Position numbers and translations under genes: made by a program | Notes under the pieces: model-generated | Databases searched by the model: none | Told to the model about the DNA's origin: nothing | What the model saw: the letters and a program-made list of their open reading frames with translations, nothing else | Assembly: GCF_000211415.1 (NCBI RefSeq) | Contig: NZ_GL890776.1 | Location: 657,794-721,793 of the forward strand | Direction of reading: 5' to 3' | From: Enterobacter mori LMG 25706 | GTDB taxonomy: Bacteria; Pseudomonadota; Gammaproteobacteria; Enterobacterales; Enterobacteriaceae | DNA: 64,000 bases | Shown: in pieces, positions 36,554-46,031 of the stretch | Numbering within the stretch: position 1 is the stretch's first letter | How the letters are laid out: every line of letters begins with the position of its first letter

Positions 36554-38683
36554 ATGCTCAACGTATCGTGGGACCCTGTTTTAATAGCCATTTCTTATTT
36601 GGTGGCGTTTATCGCCTCATTTGTGGCTTTAGACTGCGCGGGTAAAATCCCACTTGCCCCCCGTAAGGCAGCACTATTCTGGCGTATGGCCGGTGGCGTG
36701 ACCTTAGGTATCGGGATCTGGTCCATGCATTTCATCGGCATGCTGTCGATGAAAATGCCGATGATCATGAGCTACCACCTCTGGCTCACCGTCGGCTCGC
36801 TGGGTATTGCCGTCGTTGCTTCTACGCTTGCCATTAATATCGTCGTTCCCGGGAAATCGCTCTCCCCTTATCGACTGATCCTCGCCACGCTGATCCTCAG
36901 CGCGGGTGTCGTTTCCATGCACTATGTCGGCATGGCCGCATTAATGCTGAAGGGCAGCATTATCTGGGATCGACGCATTGTCCTCTTATCGGTGCTGATT
37001 GCCGTCATCGCATCCGGCGCGGCACTGTGGTTAGCCTTCCATTTACGGGAAAAGCGTAAAGGCGTGTACATCAACCGCCTTGCGGCTGCGCTAGTGATGG
37101 CTGCAGCCATTTGCGCCATGCATTACACCGGAATGAACGCCGCGCATTTCCCCGAAATGGAAAACACATTACCGGGCGGTATCAGTGAACTGGGATTATC
37201 AATTTGGGTATCCGTTACCACATTATGTTTGCTCGGTGTGATGTTGATTATCTCGCTGATGGATTCACACTGGCGGACTAACCGGCTGACGGATAATTTG
37301 CGCCAACTCAACCGACCACTGGAGTTGCAGGCACGTTTTGATGTGCTTACCGGACTTGCCAATCGTCACCAGATGGACGTGCGGATGCAGGACTGCCTGC
37401 ACAGCGCACTGCTGAGCAAAAAGCCGTTTGCGGTGATATTTTTCGATATTGACCATTTCAAACGGATTAATGATATCTGGGGTCATCACGTTGGCGATGA
37501 ACTGCTGATAAACGTGGCTCATCGCGTGACTGCACGGTTAACACGCGAAATGACGCTGGCACGCCTGGGTGGTGATGCTTTCATTTTGCTGGTCCCGGAA
37601 TGCGATGACGACAAGCTGAACGCGCTGCTTTCCCCCCCGCTGAACGATATCCGCCGTCCACTTTCCCTTTGCGGGCATACGTTAACCATCACGCTCAGCG
37701 CAGGAGTAAGCCTCTATCCTCAACACGGTGAAACCCTGCATGAGCTAAAGCTTAAGGCCGATGCGGCGATGCATAACGTGAAAAAGCAAGGTCGTAACGG
37801 CTGGGCCATTTATCGCGCAGAGATGTCGACGACGGTTCCGGCTGAACCTGCCTTTTTGCAGGAGTTATCCCTGGCGCTGGAACGCGATCAGTTTGAAATG
37901 TGGTATCAGCCAACCTGGCTTGCAGAAGAGAACACCATTCACGGGTTTGAGGCACTGCTACGCTGGCGTCACCCGGAACAAGGTGTTTTACTGCCCAGTC
38001 TCTTTTTACCGTCGCTGGAACAAACCGGGTTGATCATTCCCGTTGGTAACTGGGTGATTGAAGCGGCCTGTAAACAGCTGAGTTTCTGGACTGAACAGGG
38101 GTTCAGCCAATGGACATTGTCATTCAACCTGTCGCCGATGCAATTTGAACAGCAGGATATCTTTCAGGTTATCTCGTCCATGCTGCAAAAATATAACCTG
38201 GCCCCCTCCCGGTTGATCCTTGAAGTGACGGAAAGCACGGCGCTAAATAACCTCGATCGCAGCATTGAATTGCTCACCGCGTTCAACCAGGCAGGGATTA
38301 CCGTTTCGATAGATGATTTTGGTACGGGTTATTCGAATCTTCTCATGCTCAGCGTCTTACCGGCGAAAGAGCTGAAAATCGATAAAAGCTTCGTCAGTTC
38401 AATGCTTGAAAATGAGAAAAGCAGAAAGCTTGTAGAAACGATAATTACCATCGCCCGGACTCTGGAGATGAATGTCGTTGCAGAAGGAATTGAAACCGAA
38501 GCGCAGAGGACAATGCTGGCGAGTCTGGGTTGTGATTATCTCCAGGGGTTCCTGTACTCCCGCCCTTTACCTGCAGAACAGGTTCCGTGGCTGCTTCTGC
38601 AAAAAACATCTGAAAGACAGATTATACCAATCGGTAAAATTCAGGCGGAATCCCCTTTTATTTCACAAAAAAACCACGCCTGA
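36554..38683 (+). CDS. MHYT-GGDEF-EAL cyclic-di-GMP phosphodiesterase
   Basis: 709 residues from ATG 36554; a TTG at 36536 is in frame but MHYT proteins usually start as here (MLNVSWDP). An N-terminal membrane MHYT sensor carries three repeats MHFIGM, MHYVGM and MHYTGM (about 56, 121, 188), a family proposed to bind copper and sense a gas. The GGDEF domain reads GGDAF, so cyclase activity is doubtful. The EAL domain keeps EALLRWRHP, NLSPMQF, DDFGTGYSN, KIDKSFV and EGIET, so c-di-GMP hydrolysis is expected. Followed by dgcM in the same direction. Confidence 0.9.
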   Translation: MLNVSWDPVLIAISYLVAFIASFVALDCAGKIPLAPRKAALFWRMAGGVTLGIGIWSMHFIGMLSMKMPMIMSYHLWLTVGSLGIAVVASTLAINIVVPGKSLSPYRLILATLILSAGVVSMHYVGMAALMLKGSIIWDRRIVLLSVLIAVIASGAALWLAFHLREKRKGVYINRLAAALVMAAAICAMHYTGMNAAHFPEMENTLPGGISELGLSIWVSVTTLCLLGVMLIISLMDSHWRTNRLTDNLRQLNRPLELQARFDVLTGLANRHQMDVRMQDCLHSALLSKKPFAVIFFDIDHFKRINDIWGHHVGDELLINVAHRVTARLTREMTLARLGGDAFILLVPECDDDKLNALLSPPLNDIRRPLSLCGHTLTITLSAGVSLYPQHGETLHELKLKADAAMHNVKKQGRNGWAIYRAEMSTTVPAEPAFLQELSLALERDQFEMWYQPTWLAEENTIHGFEALLRWRHPEQGVLLPSLFLPSLEQTGLIIPVGNWVIEAACKQLSFWTEQGFSQWTLSFNLSPMQFEQQDIFQVISSMLQKYNLAPSRLILEVTESTALNNLDRSIELLTAFNQAGITVSIDDFGTGYSNLLMLSVLPAKELKIDKSFVSSMLENEKSRKLVETIITIARTLEMNVVAEGIETEAQRTMLASLGCDYLQGFLYSRPLPAEQVPWLLLQKTSERQIIPIGKIQAESPFISQKNHA

Positions 38684-38775
38684 TGTGATTAAGTAAGGTA
38701 TGTTTCAAAGGAGCCCACGCGAGTCAATTCCGGCGTGATCGTCAGGTATACCGTGCCGATGTACAGGAATTCCCT

Positions 38776-40008
38776 ATGTCGCAATATTGCTTCGATGCGC
38801 TGAATGTTATTAAAAACCCGGTGTGGCTGATTTCACCCGTCGCAGAAAACATTCTATTTGCCAATACTGCGGCGACTAAACTTATGGGTGATAAAACGTT
38901 GACCGAGATGCGCACAGGGATCTATTCCGCTAATGCGCAAACCGCTCTCTCAATGTATGTTCCCGAACTTAAAAGCGAACTGGATATCGTCGAAATACTC
39001 ACCGTCTGGCGAGACAATCATGAGAGTACGCTGAGCTGTCGTCTGACGCTGACGCATCTGGCACCTTATGGTGATGTGATTGTGTTTGAGGGGCTTTCGC
39101 AGCAGGCGCCTTCCGGGCTTAAAGCCAGCCGTTCAGCAACCTATCAGCGAAAAAAACAGGGATTCTACGCGCGCTTTTTTCTTACTAACAGCGCACCAAT
39201 GTTGTTAATCGATACGGCGCGTGATGGTCACATTGTTGACGCCAACCTGGCTGCGCTTAATTTTTATGGCTACACCCATGAGGAAATGTGCCGTAAACAT
39301 ACCTGGGAAATCAACACGCTTGGGCGCGACATCTTGCCTGTTATGACGGAGATCGCCAGCCTGCCCGGAGGACATAAACCGCTAAATTTTGTCCACCGAC
39401 TGGCGGATGGTTCGACCCGACACGTACAGACCTACGCCGGACCCATTGAGATCTACGGCGATAAGCTGATGTTGTGCATTATTCACGATATCACTGAACA
39501 AAAGCGGCTCGAGCAGGAGCTGGAACATGCAGCCCTGCGAGATTCAATGACCGGCCTGCTTAATCGCCGACAGTTTTACAACATCACAGAGCAAACCACG
39601 CTTTCTCACCTCCCGGCACAGCAGCAGTTTAGCCTGATGCTGGTAGATACTGACCATTTCAAAAACATCAATGACCTCTTCGGGCATCTTAAGGGTGACG
39701 AGGTACTCATTTCGCTTTCGCGCATGCTGGAAGCCTGCAGCCGTCCCGATGACTACGTTTTCCGCTGGGGTGGCGAGGAGTTCGTGCTCCTGCTGCCGCG
39801 AACATCACTTGAAACCGCGATGCAGATAGCGGAAACCATTCGTGCCGCAGTAGCACACATTACGATTCCTGGATTGCCCCGCTTCACCGTCAGCATCGGC
39901 GTTGCACGCCACAACCAGGGCGAAAGCATTGATGACCTCTTCAAACGTGTCGATGATGCGCTCTACCGCGCCAAGAATGACGGTCGCAACAAAGTGCTGG
40001 CCGCATGA
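38776..40008 (+). CDS. dgcM: Diguanylate cyclase DgcM (PAS-GGDEF)
   Basis: 410 residues. PAS-type sensory regions (about 10-120 and 130-250, HIVDANLAALNFYGYTHEEM) precede a GGDEF domain with intact GGEEF near 331 and an RxxD inhibitory site (RPDD) five residues before it. It makes c-di-GMP; E. coli DgcM (YdaM) with PdeR and MlrA turns on curli genes through csgD. Position near zntB and dbpA matches E. coli ydaM. The upstream PDE-type gene could oppose it. Confidence 0.92.
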   Translation: MSQYCFDALNVIKNPVWLISPVAENILFANTAATKLMGDKTLTEMRTGIYSANAQTALSMYVPELKSELDIVEILTVWRDNHESTLSCRLTLTHLAPYGDVIVFEGLSQQAPSGLKASRSATYQRKKQGFYARFFLTNSAPMLLIDTARDGHIVDANLAALNFYGYTHEEMCRKHTWEINTLGRDILPVMTEIASLPGGHKPLNFVHRLADGSTRHVQTYAGPIEIYGDKLMLCIIHDITEQKRLEQELEHAALRDSMTGLLNRRQFYNITEQTTLSHLPAQQQFSLMLVDTDHFKNINDLFGHLKGDEVLISLSRMLEACSRPDDYVFRWGGEEFVLLLPRTSLETAMQIAETIRAAVAHITIPGLPRFTVSIGVARHNQGESIDDLFKRVDDALYRAKNDGRNKVLAA

Positions 40009-40083
40009 AGCTGGAGTTGTGAAGAAAGCCCCGTTAGAATCCCAGCCAGGGCTGAAACAGACTTCAGGTGGGTAATCGATTAG

Positions 40084-40224
40084 ATGGGAAAAACAGAAAT
40101 ACTCCTCACCTTAATTATTCTCTGCCTTATTATATTGGGTTTGTGGTTTATTTTTAGTGGTGAGATTTGGGTGCTGGTCGCCTATTTTGAAAATAGCCTT
40201 TATCCCACCATTGAAGCGCCGTAA
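40084..40224 (+). CDS. Putative 46-residue single-helix membrane protein
   Basis: A short frame after dgcM: MGKTEILLTLIILCLIILGL begins a strong single membrane helix, followed by a polar tail (FENSLYPTIEAP). An AGGTGGG site is about 13 bases upstream, which is far. The composition is protein-like, so a real small membrane protein is plausible. No homologue recognised. Confidence 0.4.
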   Translation: MGKTEILLTLIILCLIILGLWFIFSGEIWVLVAYFENSLYPTIEAP

Positions 40225-40298
40225 GTCTCGTTTAACGCCTTGCGCCAGTGAGGTTTTACATTATAGTGCTCAATGTGCCGGGTATCCGGCTGAGATAT

Positions 40299-40778
40299 TC
40301 AGGCCAGACAGTCCACTGCCAGGAAAAAATGATTTTCCGTCATAATGGCATTCTCTTTTACGCCCTGCTGTTCACGCCGGATAAACCAGCCTTCCTCCGG
40401 TGCCATGCTCAGGTAAAACACCTGGTTGATGCCGGGCGCATCAACCCGCATTGTCACACAACCCCTCTCCGCGCTACGACAGAGTTGCTCCGGCATAATA
40501 CTCACGCTGCGATCTCCGTTTACCAGCCGGATGGTGGTGATGTCATACCGGCATATGCCGCTGTTAAGGCTGTAACCAAGAGTACTGAGGTCATGAATAT
40601 GCTTTGTCGACACAATGACCTCAATTCCACTTCCCTCAAACCACACACGAATCTGCTGTGCCAGCGCATCCATCCGCTGACGGAATGCCCTGATTTCACC
40701 CTCCGCTGATTCGTGATCGGGCGGGATACTGTCATTTTTCTGCTGCACTCTTTTGAAAAATCGGTCTCCGGCTGACAC
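40299..40778 (-). CDS. Uncharacterised protein at the end of the T6SS block
   Basis: 159 residues starting at GTG 40778 (AGGGA eight bases upstream). The soluble protein has a helical start (RAFRQRMDALAQQIRVWFEG) and a beta-rich middle (YDITTIRLVNGDRSVSIMP). No signal peptide or membrane helix. It is the last gene of the leftward T6SS block, 117 bases after the VasL-type gene. Not recognised; probably a T6SS accessory or passenger gene by position only. Confidence 0.65.
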   Translation of the reverse strand: MSAGDRFFKRVQQKNDSIPPDHESAEGEIRAFRQRMDALAQQIRVWFEGSGIEVIVSTKHIHDLSTLGYSLNSGICRYDITTIRLVNGDRSVSIMPEQLCRSAERGCVTMRVDAPGINQVFYLSMAPEEGWFIRREQQGVKENAIMTENHFFLAVDCLA

Positions 40779-40895
40779 GTTGCCGTCCCTGTTAACATTT
40801 CGTACACTGTTGAGCCAGATTCAGCGTGATATACGCCGACCGGCCATTTTCTTTTTTTCTCAACCGCCCCCTCACTTTCTTTACCGATAATCGGC

Positions 40896-42209
40896 TCATT
40901 CCTCCGTTTTTTGTTTCAGCATTGCATAGCGTGTAATCAGCTGTTGAAGATGCTGTTCCGTCTGGCTATGCAGCGCTGCAGGCCAGGACTGATTTTGCGG
41001 TAACACGGATAGCTGACGCAGCTGCTCCTCGACCGGCACAGCGCTGTTGAACGACTGCGACATGGCAAACACGGCCGATTTCAGCTCGCTGACCGTCATG
41101 TACTTCCCCTTCTGTTCATCAAGGGCATTCAGCCGCTTCGCCAGCTGCTCTAGCTGCGTCATTCCCTGATGCCAACCATTAAGATTGTCCTCAGCAAGAG
41201 CCGCGAGCGTGATCTGTTGCTGCCACTGCTGCACCAGCGGTTTCGCCTGTTCTGGCCACAGCGTCAGCGCCTGCTTCAGCAGTTCATCACCATAACTAAT
41301 GGCCCAGTCCGGTTTTAACTGCACAAGCCGCGTGAGCTGCTGCTGTGTCTGCCTGATGCCCGTATCAGGCGAAGGAGAGGATTTACGGAAAAACCGGATT
41401 TGTTCATCCGAAAGCACTGAGGGTAACGGGGCAAGCGTTGCCGCAAACTGCATCTGCGCTGGGTCAGGCTTATGTATTATCTGCCATCCCAGGACCGTCG
41501 TGCCGGACAGTACCAGCATGCTCAGCATTCCGGCAATAAACGGCTTCCAGGGTTTTACGGGCGCTGGAGATTCCGTCTTCATTTGCACATGCGGCTGAGG
41601 GTCAGGTTCAATAACGTACACCCGCTTCACTCGATCTGCCTGCACAAGGGACACGGCCTCACCCGAGAGACTCACGCCAGCGTTTTCACTGTTTTCCAGC
41701 CGGACCGCTGCGTTATGGATCAGTATGCGCAGGTCATCAAGCTGGCTGGTATGCTTTAATTCCAAACGCTGTAACACGTCACCCAGCGCATTCAAATAAG
41801 CCTCTGCCTGGTACAGTTGGTTAAGGTCGGCATAGCTCAGCGTCAGGGTACGTATCACCTGCTGTAACCGCTTACTGAGGGAACTGAGAATTTCCATCCG
41901 GGCATGCACCGGCTGAGGCCACATGTTCCCCCACTGACGTGAGAGAAGCGCATCCAGAATCGCCAGTCCTTCATTCATGCCGTACAAACCGGACAAATGC
42001 GTGCGCGCAAGCGTATACCAAGCAGTGGTTTGCAGTTCCACCCCGTTGTGCTCAAACAGCGATAGGCAGAGCGTTTCCGCGTGCGGCCAGTTTACATCCG
42101 GACGTGCCGGATGCGTCAGCTTGCTCATTTCATCGCGCAGGGAAACATAATCGGCAAGCGTGCGCGAGTCACCGCCGGTTTTAAGGTGACGTTCAGGGTA
42201 TATTGTCAT
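40896..42209 (-). CDS. VasL-type ImpA-domain T6SS protein
   Basis: 437 residues from ATG 42209. An N-terminal ImpA-related domain (about 10-200, DVNWPHAETLCLSLFEHNGV) is followed by a membrane helix (PFIAGMLSMLVLSGTTVLGW, about 225-245) and a helical C-terminal VasL domain (QQQLTRLVQLKPDWAISYGD). It resembles the membrane-anchored TssA-like subgroup that is thought to hold the distal end of the extended sheath. The locus also has a classical TssA. It sits directly after tssE. Confidence 0.8.
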   Translation of the reverse strand: MTIYPERHLKTGGDSRTLADYVSLRDEMSKLTHPARPDVNWPHAETLCLSLFEHNGVELQTTAWYTLARTHLSGLYGMNEGLAILDALLSRQWGNMWPQPVHARMEILSSLSKRLQQVIRTLTLSYADLNQLYQAEAYLNALGDVLQRLELKHTSQLDDLRILIHNAAVRLENSENAGVSLSGEAVSLVQADRVKRVYVIEPDPQPHVQMKTESPAPVKPWKPFIAGMLSMLVLSGTTVLGWQIIHKPDPAQMQFAATLAPLPSVLSDEQIRFFRKSSPSPDTGIRQTQQQLTRLVQLKPDWAISYGDELLKQALTLWPEQAKPLVQQWQQQITLAALAEDNLNGWHQGMTQLEQLAKRLNALDEQKGKYMTVSELKSAVFAMSQSFNSAVPVEEQLRQLSVLPQNQSWPAALHSQTEQHLQQLITRYAMLKQKTEE

Positions 42210-42232
42210 GTTGGTTTCAGCCAAAATAAAAA

Positions 42233-42688
42233 CTAGATTGCGGAGCGGGCATCCAGATACTGCTGCTGTTTGAGGTGGCGAATGAGCACGCGCCCTTCGG
42301 GGATAAACTCGGTGCCGTACCGTACCAGGCCGATGCCTTTGAGTTCGGCGTCAATGGCATAGCGCAGCTCGCCGGGGACGTTCTGCTCCAGCAGTACAAC
42401 GTCTATCTTTTTCAGGCGTGGCTCATACTTGAGCAGGACAGCAGACAATGTGCCCATAAGCTCATGGGCCGTGCCCGGCATGCCCTGCAGGATTTTCGTC
42501 ATATCGGGCAGCCCGTAATCAGGCAGATGTGCCAGCGTACCGGCGCGACAGTTTAGGACACGCTGCATGTTATCAAGTACCGAAAGGATGACCTGATTCT
42601 TCTCACTAACCTGATGCAGATCGTGGTCGCCCGTAAAGTTGCCATAGAGTATTTCATACAGTGAAGGATGGGATAACTCATTCATCAT
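42233..42688 (-). CDS. tssE: T6SS baseplate protein TssE (gp25-like)
   Basis: 151 residues with the gpW/gp25 signature: VLDNMQRVLNCRAGTLAHLP DYGLPD and a C-terminal basic strand. TssE is a baseplate wedge component that starts sheath polymerisation from the cytosolic side of the membrane complex. It overlaps the tssJ end by 11 bases. Confidence 0.93.
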   Translation of the reverse strand: MMNELSHPSLYEILYGNFTGDHDLHQVSEKNQVILSVLDNMQRVLNCRAGTLAHLPDYGLPDMTKILQGMPGTAHELMGTLSAVLLKYEPRLKKIDVVLLEQNVPGELRYAIDAELKGIGLVRYGTEFIPEGRVLIRHLKQQQYLDARSAI

Positions 42689-43220
42689 TCACCGCCAGCA
42701 GGGTCAACCAGTTATTGCCCGCTTCGATGACGCGTGCCTTATCTGGATCAAGGTCATCACGACTGAGCACCACGCGCCAGGTGTTGTTTGCCTGGTCCGG
42801 CGAAATAAACATCCCAGCCACCGCCACATACTGCGCATCTTTCTCCATTGGCATATCGACCATCACCGTTCCCCCCGGCTGCAGGCGGATATCTTTCTCA
42901 GCCACCAGATCTGATTTAATGGCCTGACTGTCAGCCTTAAACAGTGACGGATAGTCTGTACTGTCAAAGGTCTTGCGGTCCTTCAACTGGTAAATACGCA
43001 CCACAGTGGACAATGCCACCCCACCGGCGTTGTGGTTCACCGCCTCGCGGGCGCGAATGTCGAGGTGCAGGGTTTTCACCTGTTTATAAAAGATTGATTT
43101 GGTGACGGCCACGGTGCCGTCTGTCACTTTTTGCGTCAGCCCGCAGCCCACCAGTATCAGTGTGATACCTGCGACCAGCGCAGCCAGAGGAAATTTACCA
43201 GCGGTACTCGCCATCTTCAT
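42678..43220 (-). CDS. tssJ: T6SS outer-membrane lipoprotein TssJ
   Basis: 180 residues from ATG 43220 behind AGGGAGA. Lipoprotein signal GITLILVGCGLTQK, then a transthyretin-like beta-sandwich with the TssJ pattern DIRAREAVNHN and VVRIYQLKDRKTFDSTDY. It anchors the TssM periplasmic domain to the outer membrane. The start lies inside the end of tssG; the longer frame to 43268 has no lipobox at its start. Confidence 0.93.
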   Translation of the reverse strand: MKMASTAGKFPLAALVAGITLILVGCGLTQKVTDGTVAVTKSIFYKQVKTLHLDIRAREAVNHNAGGVALSTVVRIYQLKDRKTFDSTDYPSLFKADSQAIKSDLVAEKDIRLQPGGTVMVDMPMEKDAQYVAVAGMFISPDQANNTWRVVLSRDDLDPDKARVIEAGNNWLTLLAVNDE

Positions 43221-44298
43221 CGGTCTCCCTACGGTGAATATTTTCCTGTACCCGCTCATAGCGGCCAAGATTGATGGTTATGATTTTGGGGTGCGTGAAG
43301 GTATTCGCACTATTCAGCGGCCGCATTACGGCAGTGCGCCCCAGCTGCACAGCACCTGTTTTGGGTTTCGTGCTCATCGTCGCGTCCGGCAGCAGGCTGC
43401 GATCGACACACAGCTGCAGACGAACATCGAGGCGCGAGCCGAGCCAGACATGCAGCAGCGCCATTAAATCCGTGTGAAGCTCCCCGCCCGGCAACCAGCC
43501 CTGCACTTCTGCCGGGTCGGTGGTGGTGAGGCGCATCAGCACCTGGCTGTTCACGTCAGTGGCGTAGCTGCCCATCACCGGACGGTTTGTCAGGGTGACA
43601 GGCTGGCTGACGCTCATCGTCAGCGGCTTCTTCAGCGGAACCCGGCGTTTATCGTGGTGCCAGATTTTCGCCTGTGTGTTGGGTGCCAGCAGACGCACCA
43701 GAGAGTCCATGCCTTCAGAAGTGCGCCCAGGCAGCAACATCACCGGCAGCAGCGCCAGAAAACGCGAAGCAGGGGCCGAGATACTGTCCGTGCAGCCGTC
43801 AATCCCGAGCCCCACCAGTCCCAGCAGATACTGCGATATATTGTCCTTGCCGCCCTCTTCGAAGCTCGCCGGGTACGAGTATTTACGCCAGATGCGGTAG
43901 TACTGGGTAATAAGCCGATGGTTGAAGATATCGAGAAAATCCGCGGTGGCTTCGTACCCTTCCCGGCGCTGGGTGATGTCATCGATATAGTGCGTCGGCA
44001 GCGGAGACTCCACGCCATAGAGCCCCATAAAGGTGGTACGTACTGTCGGCGGAAGATGCGGGTGCTCCGCAGCTTCGAATGATTTGATTTCTGAAGCCGG
44101 GAAGCCCATTCCAGGGTGTGGCCGAAAACGTACCGGTTCATGACGTACCTGCCAGGTGCTTCCCGTAACCGGTTTATCCGGCTGGCTCTGTTCCAACAAC
44201 TGGCAGAAGCGGTAAAAGTTGATATATGGCAGTCGGTCGCCCAGACGCTCCATCAGCCTGGCAGGCGCGGACTGTGATTCTCTTTCCACCGGATGCAT
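43195..44298 (-). CDS. tssG: T6SS baseplate protein TssG
   Basis: 367 residues with the family start LPYINFYRFCQLLEQSQP, VRHEPVRFRPHPGMGFPASE and the C-terminal LGRYERVQENIHRRETD. TssG joins TssF in the baseplate wedge. AAGGAAA before ATG 44298 favours this start although it overlaps tssF by 46 bases; ATG 44253, which overlaps the tssF stop as TGATG, is the alternative. Confidence 0.93.
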   Translation of the reverse strand: MHPVERESQSAPARLMERLGDRLPYINFYRFCQLLEQSQPDKPVTGSTWQVRHEPVRFRPHPGMGFPASEIKSFEAAEHPHLPPTVRTTFMGLYGVESPLPTHYIDDITQRREGYEATADFLDIFNHRLITQYYRIWRKYSYPASFEEGGKDNISQYLLGLVGLGIDGCTDSISAPASRFLALLPVMLLPGRTSEGMDSLVRLLAPNTQAKIWHHDKRRVPLKKPLTMSVSQPVTLTNRPVMGSYATDVNSQVLMRLTTTDPAEVQGWLPGGELHTDLMALLHVWLGSRLDVRLQLCVDRSLLPDATMSTKPKTGAVQLGRTAVMRPLNSANTFTHPKIITINLGRYERVQENIHRRETDEDGEYRW

Positions 44299-46016
44299 TT
44301 TCCTTCTGGCTGAACGATGAGGGTAAGCTGGTTGAACTGGTTCATGTCGGCATAGAGCGCGAAGAAACGGTTGAGCATTTCGCCGAACAGATGAATATCG
44401 CCCTCCCCCGTAAATCCGTTACTGTCGAGTGTCACTTCGATATCCAGCCCGCGCAGCAGGAAGCCCTGCTCAAAACGCTGAAGACGGTGATGCGCCACAT
44501 TCTGAATCGCCTCCAGACGTCGGGTGTTCAGTTCATCCTCCTGCCAGTTATAGAGCGCCAGGGTCCCGCGCAGCACTTCGGCGGTACTCATTATGTTCAG
44601 GAACCCGGAGCCCAGGTGGCTCAGCACCCGCCAGTGAAAACGGTCTTCGGCTGGCGGGTAGACCGGCAGCGTGGGCTTACACAGGTTGCGCACCAGGAGC
44701 GGTGTACTGACCACCTGCTCACAGCGGTCAAGCAGCGTGCTCTGTAGCGCACGGCGGGGTAGCTGACCGTTGGTGCCGGTGATTTGCAGCGAGACGGCTT
44801 CACGCTCAAACAGGCGGTCATCTTCCCACTGGTAGCCACCCAGAATCAGCCAGGTGTCATGCAGCCCGGTCACGCCACGCTTCACACGGGTGTGGTAGTA
44901 ACACGGTGGCGCATTGCGGCGCATCATCCCGCCCTTATGGCGGAAACTGCTGAACGGCACGTACTCTGCGTCATTCGTCCGGTTTGAGCCGGTCACCGAA
45001 TCCACTGAATAAATCTCGGTATGCCCGTCCTGCAGTCGCTTAGGCCGCAGCAGGTATTCACTTTCCAGTCCGGTAATGGTGAGCGGGTCAGCCTCCAGCG
45101 TAAACAAGTTAATGACCGGCACGCAGTGCAGACGAACCGCGTCATCAGTGACCGGCAGGTCTGATGGCCATGGTGTGTTGAACACGACTTCGATGTCGAA
45201 GTACTCAGCTCCGACAGGCGGCGTAATACCGTCCAGCCCGTTGAGGTGAACAAACATAAACTTGTCGCGGAAGGTGAAGTACTCCAGCAGCAGCTGGTAA
45301 CCACTGAAAGCGGTATCGCCCTTCGGCCACAGCCCGTCTTCCTCCGCAAATCCCCCCGGCGAGAAGTACCCGTCAAGCCGGATACGGTCAGTCTGCCCGG
45401 GTAGTCGCATATACAGGGCAGCCTGGCGCTTCGTCAGCATCAGGTGCAGCTGACTGCTGACAGGTGCATCAGCACCGAGATAGAGACTCAGATGACTGAG
45501 GTCAGCATGGGACCAGTCCGCCTGGGTGCTGCAGGCAAAACGCATCCGCAGTAACGAGCGCCCGTCCGGCTCAGTGGTCATAGTCACCCCTGAGATGTTC
45601 AGCGGGTTGAGCATCACATCGCAGGTAGTACGATAACGACAGACCGTGTTTTTCGGTCCCACCGGGCGGGAATACACTTCCAGACCCGCAGGCATCACTT
45701 CCGCCATCTTCACGGCCTGAAGCGCTGGCGTGAACGCCACCACCGAGAGTGACGGAATGGTCCGCAGGTAGTGTGGCCAGAGCATGCTGACCAGCCCTTC
45801 GGTCAGTTCCGGCAGGTCGTCGTCAATCTTCTCACGCAGTCGCCCCATCGAAAAAGCAAAACCTTCAAACAGGCGTTCGACATACGGGTCAGGTGTGCCG
45901 GCCTTATCCAGATCCAGCATCGCGGCGCGGTCCGGGTGGGTCTGGGCAAATTCTTTGGCCGCTTCACGAAGGTAGCGCATTTCCGCATCAAAATAGCGCA
46001 GGGTTAAATCTTCCAT
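44253..46016 (-). CDS. tssF: T6SS baseplate protein TssF
   Basis: 587 residues with the standard N-terminus (LTLRYFDAEMRYLREAAKEF), VERLFEGFAFSMGRLREKID and LWPHYLRTIPSLSVVAF. TssF, TssG, TssE and TssK build the wedge around VgrG. It is the first of four overlapping genes (tssF-G-J-E) that should be co-translated. Confidence 0.95.
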   Translation of the reverse strand: MEDLTLRYFDAEMRYLREAAKEFAQTHPDRAAMLDLDKAGTPDPYVERLFEGFAFSMGRLREKIDDDLPELTEGLVSMLWPHYLRTIPSLSVVAFTPALQAVKMAEVMPAGLEVYSRPVGPKNTVCRYRTTCDVMLNPLNISGVTMTTEPDGRSLLRMRFACSTQADWSHADLSHLSLYLGADAPVSSQLHLMLTKRQAALYMRLPGQTDRIRLDGYFSPGGFAEEDGLWPKGDTAFSGYQLLLEYFTFRDKFMFVHLNGLDGITPPVGAEYFDIEVVFNTPWPSDLPVTDDAVRLHCVPVINLFTLEADPLTITGLESEYLLRPKRLQDGHTEIYSVDSVTGSNRTNDAEYVPFSSFRHKGGMMRRNAPPCYYHTRVKRGVTGLHDTWLILGGYQWEDDRLFEREAVSLQITGTNGQLPRRALQSTLLDRCEQVVSTPLLVRNLCKPTLPVYPPAEDRFHWRVLSHLGSGFLNIMSTAEVLRGTLALYNWQEDELNTRRLEAIQNVAHHRLQRFEQGFLLRGLDIEVTLDSNGFTGEGDIHLFGEMLNRFFALYADMNQFNQLTLIVQPEGKCIRWKENHSPRLPG

Positions 46017-46031
46017 AAAACACCTGTTTGA

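Noticed and set aside
40520-40807. 95-codon minus-strand frame overlapping the 159-residue gene
   Set aside because: The other frame (40299-40778) has better protein-like composition and a longer open stretch; this one ends mid-gene.
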